64,000 bases of DNA, taken from contig OZ038531.1 in the NCBI GenBank assembly GCA_964036665.1, positions 21,554,324 through 21,618,323 of the forward strand. Reading direction: 5' to 3'. Below the pieces are notes generated by a model. That model saw nothing but the letters and a program-made list of their open reading frames with translations. It did no database searches and had not been told where the DNA came from. The DNA comes from Gordius sp. MW1 (lineage: Eukaryota > Nematomorpha > Gordioida > Gordea > Gordiidae). A program made the translations under genes and the position numbers. Of this stretch, positions 1-12,465 are shown in pieces (position 1 is the stretch's first letter; the number at the start of each line of letters is the position of its first letter).

Positions 1-1230
1 CATTTAAGTTTTAATCATACTATCTTCAAGGCAATATTACATATTAAAGGGTTCCATCACATTAATAATTAATTATATTTTATAAGTTTTACATTTAATT
101 TATGGCTTCGTCAAAAGGATTATTGAGGCTAAGCAAAATGATTTCGAATGAATTCAAATCTCACCCCGATTAAATGTTACTACTTTTTTGCAGCAACTGT
201 AGCTATTCTGTCCGTCCTATCTGTCCTGTAATGTCTTGGACGGCCAATACCCTATAATCAAAATATAGACAAAATATTTCAATTCACAATTTGGCCAATG
301 GTCATTTTATTCTATTGGTCAGCAGTCAGCAGACGTTCAATCGTATAAATACATAAGGGCCAAATATTAAAAAAAAACTCCAATCACACTTTGGCCAGTG
401 GTCATTTTTTCCATTGATAGAGCAGACGGCTTAAAAGCCTATATTATTAATGTTATTAACATTAATAGTATATTAGGAATGCAAATTTTAGGTTAATAAC
501 AAAAAGGAAAAAATATTTGTCTTCACGTAGGTGGTGAAGGCAAAAGCCCCGCAAGGAAGGAGAAGGCCCGGAATTTTTAAAATCCCAAACAGTCGCTGTG
601 GTAAACATGACGAAATATTATGTCAATTTGACTTAGGCATATCGGGGCAATATAACAAGGCTCTTATTTGCGAGGGGCAAAAAGAGGGAGGGGGAAGACA
701 AATCTAGCAGGAATTAAAGTCAACCAGTGGTCAATACTAGTTATTTTCAGCCCAAGCCCCAAAAATTTATTTATTGTATATTTAAAGCTAAGATACCATG
801 AATGCCAAAACGTGCAGGCACAAAAATAAAAATAGATTTTAACCTTTGGCCGGGTCAGATAAAGTAAAAGTAAGCTACGGGCATGATTAATTTGCAGGGA
901 ATTATTTATTTCGTTTTGCAATTATCCGATATGTAGCAACAACCTAAACAAGTTGTCAAGAGAAAAATGAAAATTACGTATAAAGGGAATCTGTCGGGCA
1001 CAACAACAATAATGAATAATGGGCTCGGGCGGGCGAAAAATCAAAGCCAACCAGCCGTCATTAGGTAGTCTATTGGCGAAAGCAAAATATAGACTTTTAC
1101 AGAAGCATAGATCCCCAGCCATTAAAAACCCGTACAATGGAAAAAGAACCCATTTAGCACCCAATTTATACCGATTTATTAAGAATTCTACAATAACGGA
1201 CAAATAATTTAATACATGCATTAAGTAATA
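1..1230. repeat. Dispersed repeat remnant, no gene
   Basis: No supported coding frame. At about 241-440 there are two copies of a unit holding a CCAATGG...CCATTGG-like stem next to GTCAGCAG/AGCAGACGG. The same unit recurs at 42.6-43.6 kb and 60.7-60.96 kb. The stretch 960-1230 is clearly related, in inverted orientation, to 60.2-60.43 kb (shared tract around 'gggtttttaatggct' and the gggctcg end). I read the stretch as a decayed copy of a dispersed element of unknown class. Confidence 0.5.
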
Positions 1231-1570
1231 TCTTCTCTAATCATTTATTTCTACATCTTCATCTAAAGATCTGAGGATAACCAAGGCTAAAAATCAGGAG
1301 AATTAACGCTATTAATTAGATTCAGATTTTATCTTATTGCCACAATATTACAAACCTTTTCATACGCCAGTTTGTTTTCACCTAATGTTGGCCATATTCC
1401 TTGGAAGGTCGCATTAGAGGGCGGCAGGGAAATTATTTTAAACGCAAATTGCTCTAATCCCTCTATTGGACCAAATTACTCTCCACCAAATTCAAGGCGT
1501 TGTTAATCAACACTCGCCCATATAAATCTTTTAACGGCAAGATATTTAAACAAATCAGTTAATATTAGGC
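1231..1570. other. AT-rich spacer, nothing recognised
   Basis: I see no protein-like frame, RNA gene or clear repeat here beyond low-complexity AT sequence. Confidence 0.4.
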
Positions 1571-1722
1571 AAATGGGCGTAGCCAGAATTGGAATTAGAG
1601 GAGGGCAATAATGATTTAGAGAGGGGCAAATTAATAATTTTTCTAAATTTTATCCATAATTTAATAAAAAATGGTTTTAGAGGGGGCTTCCCTCCCTGAT
1701 TCCCCCTCGCTAGACCCTTGAT
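1571..1722 (+). mobile_element. Short 'gggcgtagccag' MITE remnant
   Basis: It starts with atgggcgtagccag, continues through 'gaggagggcaataatgattta' and ends in a G/C-run segment. This is a recurrent short family in the window (also near 32.9, 35.7, 37.7, 41.7, 53.85, 57.65, 59.3 and 61.86 kb). The copy at 32936-33196 carries an 8-base target duplication, which suggests a hAT-type non-autonomous element. The right end of this copy is poorly defined. Confidence 0.5.
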
Positions 1723-1905
1723 TAGACATGATAAGCATTTACTTAATTATTGCTTATGGAATCAAATGAAAAACAAATGATTTAAGCGCCAAAATAAATT
1801 AAACATTTACGGAAATTTGCCTATAGGTCAGTATAAAAATATGTAGGAATTGCGTATTTTTAAATAAAAATTTAAATAAGTTTTCTTGGTAATGAACGAC
1901 TTCGT

Positions 1906-2258
1906 TTATTTTTTTATTTTTTTTTCATATAAAAAGTTTATTTGTTAAAAATCCGTTGACAGTTATATAATATAAATACATGAAATATAAAAGACAATAT
2001 GCGGCAAATAAAATAATACACTATTCTGATATATCATCATCGAGGGAATCTTCCAAAAGTGGCCAAGAATCCGCGAACGATTAAAAATGTACTTGGCTAT
2101 AAGAAAACCCAAGTTTTTGTTTAGGTAAAAAGGATACCGAATGTTTTTAAACGGGGGAGAACGTCTTCCTACCTCTTTAAAAAAAGCTAAGGCCTGTTCC
2201 AAAGGTGCCTGAACACGAAGCAACCAATGGAATAAAAATGTCTGAGGGTAATAAGGCA
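1906..2258 (-). mobile_element. 5'-truncated R2-like LINE fragment (3' end)
   Basis: On the minus strand the peptide ALAFFKEVGRRSPP and the 3' untranslated end match the LINE copy at 38.6-40.87 kb almost base for base (compare 40500-40850). The T-rich run at about 1906-1925 on the plus strand is the antisense of the poly(A) tail. Only the last ~110 codons and the 3' end remain, and frame breaks are present. It is a dead-on-arrival copy of the same or a sister LINE family. Confidence 0.8.
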
Positions 2259-3774
2259 GAAAAAACAACGTGTTTCCAAAAGACGAATGTTCGCGTTATA
2301 ATTATATGCAATCAATTAGGTGGGGGTGGAACAATACGTTGGGTAAACAGAGGCTAAATACCGGGGGTAAAGGACAATTTAATAGATTGCTTAGATATAT
2401 TTTAATTTGTGTGTTGTTTCTCGTTAGTTTTCCACAATTTATAGCCCAGTTCACACGAAGTCTCTTCCAGCTCATTTGCGTAAACGTCATTTTTAGTTAG
2501 CGCTCTCTGTGAATTTAATTAAAACAAATCAAGCACTTTACTACGGAAATTATAGTAAAGAAGGAAGCATGCAAATTAACAAATATCAATTAGAACAATA
2601 AATAAATCAGAAAGTTGGTGCATATGGAGTTTATACTGCTATTTTAAAAAGTTAACAATGTAATTTTATAGCTCACAAATTTATTAATAATTGTCTTTTT
2701 TGGCATCTTTGTTGAGAATTTAATTGTATAAACCGCATTGTAATAGGGAAATTTCACTTCAATCTGTCTTTATAATTTCCAAATATAAAATTAATTTCTC
2801 ATTTATAAAAGAATTGCTAATTTGTCATATTTTTACGATATCACTGGTTATATTTTTAGTAATTACTCATTTTAATTTATTTATTCCTTTGTGGTCTACA
2901 TTTTACAATATATAAACTAATAAAAAATTATAAATCTTCTCTGAAACGAATTAAAATTGAGATTACGATCAAAGTTTTTTAAAATAAGAATATATTTAAT
3001 TATTATATAATGTAAACTGATTTTATTAAATAAATTAGCGCCATCTATACTGTATTTTATTTACAAAAATTTAATTATAATATATTTGATAAAAATTTAA
3101 GACACTTATAAAAGATGATATTATATTTCATTTTTTAATAAATTTCCGAAAAAAAGCTCATACCCCACCATTATAATATTCCCGAATATGAAAAGAAATT
3201 GATTGAACATTATTTTCCGTATAAACACCAGACTCTTCCATTGCTAGTATTTAGCTAACTAAGCGATCATGTTTAAATTAATTGATTATATATATATTTC
3301 AATTTTTATAAATATTATGGTTTTTGTTAATTGAGCATTGCACATTTAAACCTTATTAAGCATTGACTAGTAAAATAAATATTATTTATGGTTATCTATC
3401 ATATCATATATAATGTTTAATCCACTGATTAAAAATCTCTAGATGATCCCTGTTTTTATTCAAAGATGTAGATGAAACGCCTCACCCATAGTGTTATCAT
3501 TGATGTAAATCAGTGGCATAGGCAAGGGCTCCCCCCTTAGCAAAAATTAAAAAGAAATGTATATAAATAAATTTAAAATATTAAATTACTTAAAAGTATT
3601 TATAGTCAGATAAAAGACTGACTTAAAGTTTATATACATCCTTTTTTTGAATTAAATTTTTAGCAAACAGCTTTAACCACATTTTTTGTCTCCCTAACAC
3701 CACATGCATCAATGATCGTTGCTTTTCCATACTCAAGAGATTAAAAGCTTACTGAAAAAATAGGATATGAAGAT
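2259..3774. other. AT-rich spacer, nothing firm
   Basis: Open frames here (for example 2270-2500 +) show no family motif and look like chance. A short tag, agcgccatctatac, near 3036 recurs near 19705, so part of this stretch is probably old repeat. Confidence 0.4.
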
Positions 3775-3927
3775 TAGTGGTGGGGAAACCTGAGGTTTTA
3801 TAAACTTAACATCAACGTTAGGTTTACATCAAACCTAACCTTAAGGTGAGGTTCGAGGTTTATAAGGACCTCAAGGTTTTTCATATAAAAAAACCTTTAA
3901 ACCTCATCCACATTAAGGTCACCTCGA

Positions 3928-5313
3928 CAGAGACCAGATTGCCCGGCCCGGCCCGCTCCCCGACCCAGCCCGGCCCGCTGCCCGACCCGGCCCGTGGGCC
4001 GGGCCGGGCCGGTCAACTGTCTTAAATTTTAGTTTTCGGGCGGGCCCGGGCGGGCACGTTTTACTTTTCGGGCGGCCCGGGCGGGCACGCTTTGGACCCG
4101 GCCCAGCCCGGCCCGCTGCCCGACCCGGCCCGGCCCGTGGGCCGGGCCGGGCCGGTCAACTGTCTTAAATTTTAGTTTTCGGGCGGGCCCGGGCGGGCAC
4201 GCTTTGATAAGATTCGGGCATAAATAAATTATTGTAGGGCTAGGGCAGGGTGTGACTTTTTATATAAAATGGATTATTTTTAAAAATTTCTAGCTAGATT
4301 AAATTGCCTTACACAGCTTCACCTTTAACACTTCAGAGGTCGGGTGGGGTTATAATGGTAATGACCCCAAGCCGTTTAAAAATGCTGTGCAAAATAAATT
4401 CGTTTTCTATAATTATAGGCATAAAATTAAAACCACTTGATCGAATAGACAAATTAATATATTAACAAATTTTAACAAGTTTAAATTATAAAATATCTAA
4501 GTTATAGCTATTAGTTTGGGGTAATTAATACCCCAAATACCATCCGTGTTAACATTTTTGACCCAACCTCTGAAGTGTTAACCAAACCACACTTGTAATA
4601 ATATGAAAGATGCATATTTTTATCCCTCCATGACCGTGGGCTCAACACAACACAATTTGATTGATTCGAAATGCTAATTAAAATTCTATTTTTTTAGTGT
4701 GCTTTATTAAGGGCCGGGCATTCTTCTGATCTCTGTCTGTACCCTTTATTTAACCCTTGTTGAGAGTATCGCATTTTTAATAAATTTGTTGAATATTTAC
4801 TTTACTATTACTTTTACGTCCTTTCCTTTTTTTATTGCTAACTAACGAACGCATGTGCTGTGCATGTGCGTGCACGTGCAGTCTAGACAAACATCCAACT
4901 CTCTTAAAAACGTTTTCATATTCATTTTCATTCTACTAAATTTAATCGCTTCGCTATTATTTTCTTTTTCACATTTACTTTACAGTATTTAATCCATTCA
5001 ATTTCAAGTAAGTCTCGTGGTATTTCAATTCAAAGTGTTCATTTGTGTGATATCCTGCATTTTTTTATTTTTTAACATGTTTAATAATAAAAAGTGTAAT
5101 ACTTTTACTTGCGCTTCGGGCCAGGCCGGGCGGGCATTTCGGGCAGCTCTTGCGCTTCGGGCCGGGCCGGGCGGGCATTTCGGGGAGTTCTTGCGCTTCG
5201 GGCCTGGCCGGGCGGACACTGAGAAGGGTTCGGGCGGGCCGGGCGGGCAATTTAATCATAAAATCAAACCGGGCCGGGTTCGGGCAAAAAAATTTAAACA
5301 AATCTGACCTCTG
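3928..5313. mobile_element. GC-rich-ended hAT, nested (CAGAG terminus)
   Basis: The element runs from CAGAGACCAGATTGCCCGG to ...AATCTGACCTCTG and is flanked by perfect 8-base duplications, CACCTCGA (3920-3927 and 5314-5321). Both ends are dense in GGCCCGGCCCG repeats set in an AT-rich genome. The GC-rich frames near 5017-5377 are by-products of those repeats, not genes. The interior has no recognisable transposase. A sister copy is at 57042-58544. It inserted into the left arm of the outer foldback hAT. Confidence 0.9.
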
Positions 5314-5321
5314 CACCTCGA

Positions 5322-5848
5322 GGTTTCAACAAGTATGCTTCATTTTTTTATATCTTAATTTTACGACTAAATTATAGTCTCTAACAAAAAAAACATTTTT
5401 TAAGTATATATATATATATATTAAAAATAGTTCAAACACATTTATTTTAACAGCAAATTACGTATATAATCTATGAATTTTTACTCTCTTATAAATTATC
5501 ATTTTATTTGATAGAATTAATGCATGTGTATTTAAAAATTGCTGCCATCTACATTGTGTTATATTTTTATAACACATTTTTAAAATTCCCTGCCTATCTA
5601 TGGTATTCTGTGAAATACACACCTTGTATTTTTTAATAGTTCTTTTATGGACAAAAAGGGATAATTGTAAGAATTTTATGTATTTTAGATTGTATAAATA
5701 GTAAGACGGCAGGGGCGGCACCAAAAACAAATATACTTTTTTTATATCTTAATTAAGATTTTCTCATTTAAACAGCATAAACTTCATATTTAAGTCAATC
5801 GAGATAAAATTTTTAAGCAATTTTATTTTATTTACTAAATCTATATAA
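5322..5848 (+). repeat. Left arm of long inverted repeat
   Basis: It is the reverse complement, with scattered differences, of 8172-8690. Shared landmarks are gaagcatacttgttgaaacc, the kagacggc tract near 5700/8310, and actaaatctata at the inner end. It is part of the outer foldback hAT; a transcript across it could fold into a long hairpin. Confidence 0.8.
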
Positions 5849-6194
5849 CGTGACGTGACCAAATCTCAAAAACATCATAATTAAAAAAGGATGGTATTTA
5901 AATGCACAGTAATAAATTAAAAAATGCTCAGTAAAATGTGGCTCAGTATTTTATTAAAGTGCTTAGTTAAAAACTCAAAATTGATCAGTTAATTAACTTA
6001 AAATGCTCAGCTTTAAATTAATAATGCTGAGTATTTTTGTTAAAAGGCTCAGTAATATAAATTCATAATTTGTGTTATTAATTTATTTTGCGCTTACATT
6101 TTATAAATAATATTTTAATTGGTATATAAGATTTTTTTTTAAATTAAATGAACAACTTTGCCCCCCTCCCTTTTTTTATCCCGTTGGTTTCTCC

Positions 6195-7991
6195 TAGTGT
6201 TTCGATCTCGTCTCGTCTCGGTCTCGAAAGCAAAATCTCGTCTCGTCTCGGGAGCGATTATGAAAATCTCGATCTCGTCTCGGTCTAGAAAAATCTCGGT
6301 CTCGTCTCGTCTCGTCTCGACATTCAGGAAAAATTTATATAAAACTCTTAGAATTTTTAATTAGGTGTTACAAAAATTTAAGTGGTATACCTTTATATTT
6401 TAAAAAAAACCTAATACACAAAATGATATAGCGCGACATGACATCTCATTGACAATAGATAACATTCAATGGCGTGCAAATTAAAAAACTATAAATAAAT
6501 TTGAAGTTTAGTACGAAAGGATGGCTGTTTGTTATAAAATAGCATAACTGTGTATAAAATTTAGAATTGAATAATTATGTTTATTGACACTTTTTAAATT
6601 TGATTTTAAACCAGTACTCTTGTGAGTGTTGGAGCTTAAACTTTTATATAATAAATATACTAACTGATAAGACCTTATTAAATTTTATAGTTCTAGCAAA
6701 TTATAACATTTGTATCAAATTCACTGTGTCTGTTAAATTTAAACAGACGAAATTTATAAGTTCACCTGTATTTGACTTAGTTACATATTTAGGCAAGGCA
6801 AATGTTTTAGGACATTGATATTACCATCATAAATTATAACTCATTAAGATTATTACAGGTTTACTATAGCGTTATAAGCTACAAAGTGCGAGTGACTTTT
6901 ATGGTAATACTATTATAACAAAATTGATAACTTGTTGCACAAATTAAAACGTTGTAAAAACAACAATAAAAGCAGCATTATTATAGGATCAAGAAGATAA
7001 GGTTTCAAACTTTAAGTTAAAGTGCACGTATTTTATTTTATGACAAAAATCATTATAAAATTAGTATTTTAAATAATTACCATCCAATTTGAACTAGCTT
7101 TGCCATTAAATAGTTATTTATCTAGAGTACACTATAAGTTGTGTATTTATTTTAAATTGCAAAATTACCACAACTATAGAAATTATAGTATCAAATGCAT
7201 CTGCCAACTCCAGTTTATGAGGTGAAAAGTAATGCATAAGAAGAAACAATGTATTCACATAATGTCTTATTAAGGTTCAAAAATTTGGGAGGTATATTAT
7301 TAGTTGAAGCAGAAAACTTCTAGAAAACTCATGATTTAATGTATTACGGTGTCATTGAATACTCAGTGAAACTTTTAAAATCGTTAGGCAGGCACAAATG
7401 ACATTAGGGTACCCAAAAAAGCTCGAGCCACCTTAGCTTAACTTGTTGATTATTCAAACTAATTGACCACCACAAATTTATAATTACTGCATCAAGTAGG
7501 ATGAGAAACTGCTAAGTTCAAATATGCTTTAGTAATATTTACTACTCCATCAGAACTCATTCTAAGTCTAAAATTTTGTAACATTTAATAATACTATGGA
7601 TACATATATGTGAGAAATATATTATAAATTATTAAAATACCCTAAGTGCCATCCATACTTGGGTAAATGAACTGAAATTGCTAAATTTTAAAATTTTTGC
7701 GAATATATATCATAGACACTTAGGTGCTATTTTAATATAAAATATATTCATATCATATTGATTTATATTCAATACCTTAAATGTAAATCAGGCATATTAA
7801 AATACACAATAATTTACTAAAATCTAATGATCAATAAAAACCCGAGATCTCGCCGAAAAAACCTCATCTCTTCTCGTCTCGTCTCGACATCAAAATTCTC
7901 GTCTCGATCTTGGGTCAGTTTTTCAAATTCTCGTCTCGTCTCGGTTTTTCGAGACGAGACCGAGAATTTTCTCGGTTTTCCCGCATCACTA
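6195..7991 (-). mobile_element. Non-autonomous hAT with GTCTC subterminal arrays, copy 1
   Basis: The ends are TAGTGTTTCGATCTC and ...CCCGCATCACTA, and the 8-base duplications GTTTCTCC at 6187-6194 and 7992-7999 are perfect. Subterminal arrays of (T)CTCG/GTCTC lie at about 6203-6325 and 7850-7975. The same family, shorter and in the opposite orientation, sits at 25409-26832. Frames inside (6600-6818, 7827-8075) show no transposase motif. I call it a deletion derivative whose autonomous partner is not in the window. Confidence 0.9.
6203..6325. repeat. GTCTC/GAGAC array (subterminal)
   Basis: Repeated CTCGTCTCG and near variants lie just inside the hAT terminus; the mirrored array is at 7850-7975. 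In hATs such clustered short repeats are commonly transposase-binding sites, so that role is inferred from the family. Confidence 0.7.
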
Positions 7992-8171
7992 GTTTCTCCC
8001 CCCCCTCCTTGTTTTTTACCCTCTTTCTCACCAGGGGGGAGGGAGGGGGGTGATTTGCCCCCCCCCCACTTTTAACCCATCTTTTTTTACCCTCTTTCTC
8101 ACCTGGAGAAGAGGGATAAGGGGCTTAAATCACACCCCCCCCCCCCCGTGTGAGAAAGAAGGTAAAAAAAT

Positions 8172-8690
8172 TTATAGATTTAGTAAATAAACTAAAATTG
8201 CTTAAAAATTTTATCTCGATTGACTTAAATATGAAATTTATGCTGTTTAAATGAGGAATTCTTAATTAAAATATAAAAAAAGTATATTTATTTTTGGTGC
8301 CGCTCGGCCGTCTTACTATTAATACAATCTAAAATACATAAAATTCATACAATTATCCCTTTTTGTCCATAAAAGAACTATTAAAAAAATACAAGGTGTG
8401 TATATCACAGAATACCATAAATGGGCAGGGAATTTTAAAAATGTGTTATAAAAATATAACACAATGTAGATGGCAGCAATTTATACACCTGCATTAATTC
8501 TATCAAATCAAATGATAATTTATAAGAGAGTAAAAATTTATAGATTATATACGTAATTTGCTATTAAAATATATTTGTTTGAACTGTTTTCAATATATAT
8601 ATACTAAATAATTTTTTTTTGTTAGAGACTAAAATTTAGTCGTAAGATTAAGATATAAAAAACGAAGCATACTTGTTGAAACCTCGAGGT
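8172..8690 (-). repeat. Right arm of long inverted repeat
   Basis: Partner of 5322-5848 within the outer foldback hAT. The two arms are about 0.5 kb each and now lie ~2.3 kb apart because a hAT inserted between them. Confidence 0.8.
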
Positions 8691-8858
8691 GACCTCAAGG
8701 TGGACCTGAGGTTTCAAGGTTTTTTTATATGAAAAAACTGGAGGTTTTTATAAACCTCCAACCTCACCTTAAGATTAGGTTTTAGGCTAACCTAAACCTC
8801 ACCTCAGGTTGACCTGTGGTCCACCTGACCTCAGGTTTTCCCCACCACTAATCAAGAT

Positions 8859-9805
8859 ATCGATGGAGTAAATTGGCAATATTAACGAATCATGTTCCTA
8901 CTTCAGGCAACATCTCTAAATGATAATGGATGGGCAAATGAAAAATCAAATAACTATTTCTAAGTTCCACATTCTATACACAGAATTAATACCTTTATCA
9001 TTTATCATATTTGTTTAAAATTTTCTGCTAGCACCCATCACGGTTTGATAATGCCAGCCAGGGCCAGCCCAAACCCTTTACCTGCTCAATTCACAAGTGT
9101 TGTCCGAACTTCTGGGCCCAAAATAGCAATATTTTATGCATTAATTTTGTTTTATTTCCGAAATTTTTAGATTTAATTCTAGAATTTTTAAAATAAAAAG
9201 GTGACAAAAATAATAAATTATAAAAATCTCATTGTTATGGTGCCTGCCCAGGGCTATTTGAAAATCTTAACTTAAGACGGTTGCCTGCCCGGCCCCTAGG
9301 CCGAGTGGGCCGGCAACTGGTCTGACTTTTTGGTTGTTTAATTTTTCATTGCAAATAAAATATTTTGAAAAAAAATTGCCAACTTCCCCCCCCCCCCTCT
9401 TGAGAAAATATTGGCTACGCGCCTGTACACTAAATTTTATAAAAGAATATATTAAAATTCTATAAAGCAAGATATTGCAAATAAATATATTGAAAATTTT
9501 TTTAATGCAAAACTAGGCTTTATAAAAAATGTTGGCTCTATTCGTTTACGTGACATTTATTTAAAAAATTTAAGTTACAAAAAAGAGGTAAGAGTGTTTT
9601 TTAAATATATAAAAAATCCTTATAAATAAAAAGTAACATAGCAAGATTAAAAAATATATATGACTTAATTTGTTCCATAATGGGATGTTATATATGCCTA
9701 TTATTAGGGACGTATTTCTTTAAATTTATAAATAAAATCTTAATTTAAAATCGTTATCAATGTGGTTATATACATATAATTAGCATATTTACATTATTTG
9801 CTAAA
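8859..9805. other. Intergenic, with GC-rich repeat debris
   Basis: No gene seen. At 9240-9330 there is a gcccggcccc-type tract, and at 9385-9425 a C-run followed by ttggctacgcgcctg, the tail of a 'gggcgtagccag' MITE. The part next to 9806 is the likely 3' flank of the Tpt1 relic. Confidence 0.4.
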
Positions 9806-9965
9806 TTATGTATTATAAAAAGTAGAATTCCATTGTGCATTTTGATAAGTTTCAGCACTTTTGATATATTTTGATCCAATAGTACCATTTATATTTCCAG
9901 GTGAAAGAATTACATTATTCAGAGATAAAAACAAAATTTCATCTGAAAGTGCAGCTTTGATATCT

Positions 9966-10346
9966 CTTCTTCTTCTTCTTCTTCTTCTTCTTCTTCTTCT
10001 TCTTCTTCTTCTTCTTCTTCTTCTTCTTCTTCTTCTTCTTCTTCTTCTTCTTCTTCTTCTTCTTCTTCTTCTTCTTCTTCTTCTTCTTCTTCTTCTTCTT
10101 CTTCTTCTTCTTCTTCTTCTTCTTCTTCTTCTTCTTCTTCTTCTTCTTCTTCTTCTTCTTCTTCTTCTTCTTCTTCTTCTTCTTCTTCTTCTTCTTCTTC
10201 TTCTTCTTCTTCTTCTTCTTCTTCTTCTTCTTCTTCTTCTTCTTCTTCTTCTTCTTCTTCTTCTTCTTCTTCTTCTTCTTCTTCTTCTTCTTCTTCTTCT
10301 TCTTCTTCTTCTTCTTCTTCTTCTTCTTCTTCTTCTTCTTCTTCTT
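9966..10346 (-). repeat. (GAA)n microsatellite, LINE 3' tail
   Basis: About 127 uninterrupted CTT units on the plus strand, (GAA)n on the coding strand of the LINE, directly abut the target duplication. RTE elements typically end in short simple repeats; this one is very long. The poly-Leu open frame across it is not a gene. Confidence 0.95.
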
Positions 10347-10348
10347 TA

Positions 10349-12465
10349 TCAGTTATTGGGTCCCAGATTCGTGGGGTTTGTTTTGATAAGCTTCTTCCAT
10401 CTTGACCGGGTGAGTGCCATGTCTTGATTAATCTCTTTAGGTTTCATAACTTTATCGACTTGCCCTTTCCACGTAACACGGGGTCGTCCTCTTCCTCTTT
10501 TCCCCGGTACCTCCATGTCCAGTACTTTTCGATTTACGTCATCCGTGTCCCTTCTTAGTATATGCCCATACCACCTTAGCCGATTTTCGTTAATCATGTC
10601 CGCCATAGGTTGAATACCCATTTTTGTCATGAGAAAGTCATTTGTCATATGGTCGAGCTTAGTATACCCCAAACTCCACCGTATCATTCTCATCTCTGTG
10701 GCTTGTAATACTTGCCTTCCGTGGTGTTTAGTGCCCATGTTTCACTTCCATATAGTAACACCGGTCTTACGATGGATTTGTAAGCTTTGCTCTTCAACCA
10801 TATTGGCATTTTCTTGTCGCACATTACACCGGATATACTTCGCCATTTAAGCCATCCTTTTTGGATCCGAGCATTGACTTCTGTTGTGCAACCTCCCTCT
10901 TGATGTAGCATCGAGCCGAGGTATGTAAACCTGTCTACTTTGGGGTACTTTAGCTGGTCAACCAGCGATGGGGTGCTTGTACCGTTCATTTCCATGTATA
11001 CCGTTTTTCGATCGTTGACCTTTAAACCATATCCAGCTAAGCGCTTCGACCTTTCGGCTTCTTCGAATACTTTGTCCCTTGTTTCCTCGCATAGTACTAT
11101 ATCATCGGCATATAGCATACACCATGGCGATGGCTTTTGAATGTCCATCGTTATCGTGTCTATAATTATATTAAATAAAAAGGGACTTAAAGCAGATCCT
11201 TGATGTATTCCAATTTTAACCCGAAAAGATTTAGAGTCTCCAACTGTCGTCCTAACGCAAGAGTTTGAGGCTTCATAAATATTTTTCATAAGCCGTATAT
11301 ATGCGTCAGGAATATTTTGTTTTCTCAGGCACCACCATATTAAATCGCGGGGGACCGTGTCATAAGCTTTCTCCAAGTCGATAAAGACCATATGTAGGTC
11401 TTTCCTCTTTTCACCATACTTATCCATTATTTGTCTTAGTGCGAAGATTGGGTCGATTGTGGATTTGCCGGCCACAAATCCGAATTGATTCGCCGATATT
11501 TCCACCTCGTTTTTCAGCCTTGTTACTAAGATCCTTTCCATAAGCTTCAAGGAGTGGCAAGTTAGCTTGATACCTCTGTAATTGCCACAGTCTTGAGGGT
11601 CTCCTTTGCCTTTAAATAAGGGTATAATCGTGCTTGCTCTCCATTGATTAGGAATTCGCTCTTCTACCAATATCTTGTTAAGAAGGTTCGTCATGGTGGT
11701 GACTCCTTCTTCACGACATCCGAGCAATGCTTCTATAGGGATTCCATCTGGGCCATTTGCTTTTCTTTTTTGCATCTTGTTGATTTGTGTCCTAACTTCA
11801 TCCTCCTGAAAGAGTTCGACCAAACTTATATTCGGCTCAATTTTGGGAAGGGAATCCTTGTCATTTGCAATATTCATAAGTTTCTTAAAATATCCTTTCC
11901 ACCTTTCCATCACTTCTTTTGGCTTGAATAAGGTTTGACCCTTCTCGTTTTTGACTATTTTAAGAACTCCGACATCGCGACTTTTCTTCTCCCTTATCTT
12001 GGCCAATTTGTACATAAGCTTATCGCCCCCTTTATGATCCAGTTTGTTTGCCATCTCGGTGTAGGCGGCATTCTTCGCTATTGCAACGGCCTTTTTTGCG
12101 GCCCTCTTTGCGTCCCTATACTCTTGATAATCCTCCGACTTTTTTGATTTATGCCACCGTCTATATAGATTTTTCTTTCTTTCGATGAAATCCCTAACCG
12201 ATTTATCCCACCACCATAGTTCCCTATTCATAGCTTTGCCTCCTTTGGTCTGTCCTAGAACATGAATCGCTGTTTCCTTAAGGTCCTTAGATAGCGTCTC
12301 CCAATCGTCGTCTACGTCTCTTTGCAACTTCCTTGCACCCAAGAGTGAGGAGGCTTTTTGATGATATTTTTCGCTTGTCGACGTATCGTTCAGCCCTTCA
12401 TCGAATTCGAGGTTCATAGACCTTTCTTCTTTCGGTAAATACTCTTCTATCAAGATCCATAACAA
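10349..12465 (-). pseudogene. RTE reverse transcriptase region
   Basis: An open frame of 591 codons (12465-10690) carries the palm motifs: ANGPDGIPIEAL, NYRGIKLTCHSLKLMERIL, FIDLEKAYDTVPRDLIW, GIHQGSALSPFLFN and MLYADDIVL (the YADD box), then VLLYGSETWAL. The C-terminal part (RLRWYGHILRR, GKRGRGRPRVTW) continues in a different frame at 10738-10349, so one frameshift separates them. It copies LINE RNA at a nicked target. The start given to the long frame is arbitrary; it continues the endonuclease frame after another shift. Confidence 0.85.

Larger units (their letters stand above)
3775..8850. mobile_element. Foldback hAT element (outer member of a nest)
   Basis: The left end is TAGTGGTGGGGAAACCTGAG and the right end, read inward, is TAGTGGTGGGGAAAACCTGA, a hAT-like TAGTG terminus. 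The flanks are atgaagat (3767-3774) and atcaagat (8851-8858), an 8-base target duplication with one mismatch. The ends carry arrays of AACCTCA-type subterminal repeats, and the arms are long inverted repeats (5322-5848 against 8172-8690). No transposase is seen. Two other hATs lie inside it, at 3928-5313 and 6195-7991. The central part around 8000-8160 has G/C homopolymer runs. Confidence 0.8.

Noticed and set aside
5017-5377. GC-rich overlapping frames (Arg/Gly/Ala/Pro-rich)
   Set aside because: They come from GGGCCGGGCC repeats at the end of a hAT, open in several frames at once.
9861-10427. 188-codon frame with a very long poly-Leu run
   Set aside because: It is the (CTT)n microsatellite at the 3' end of the RTE LINE, read on the wrong strand.
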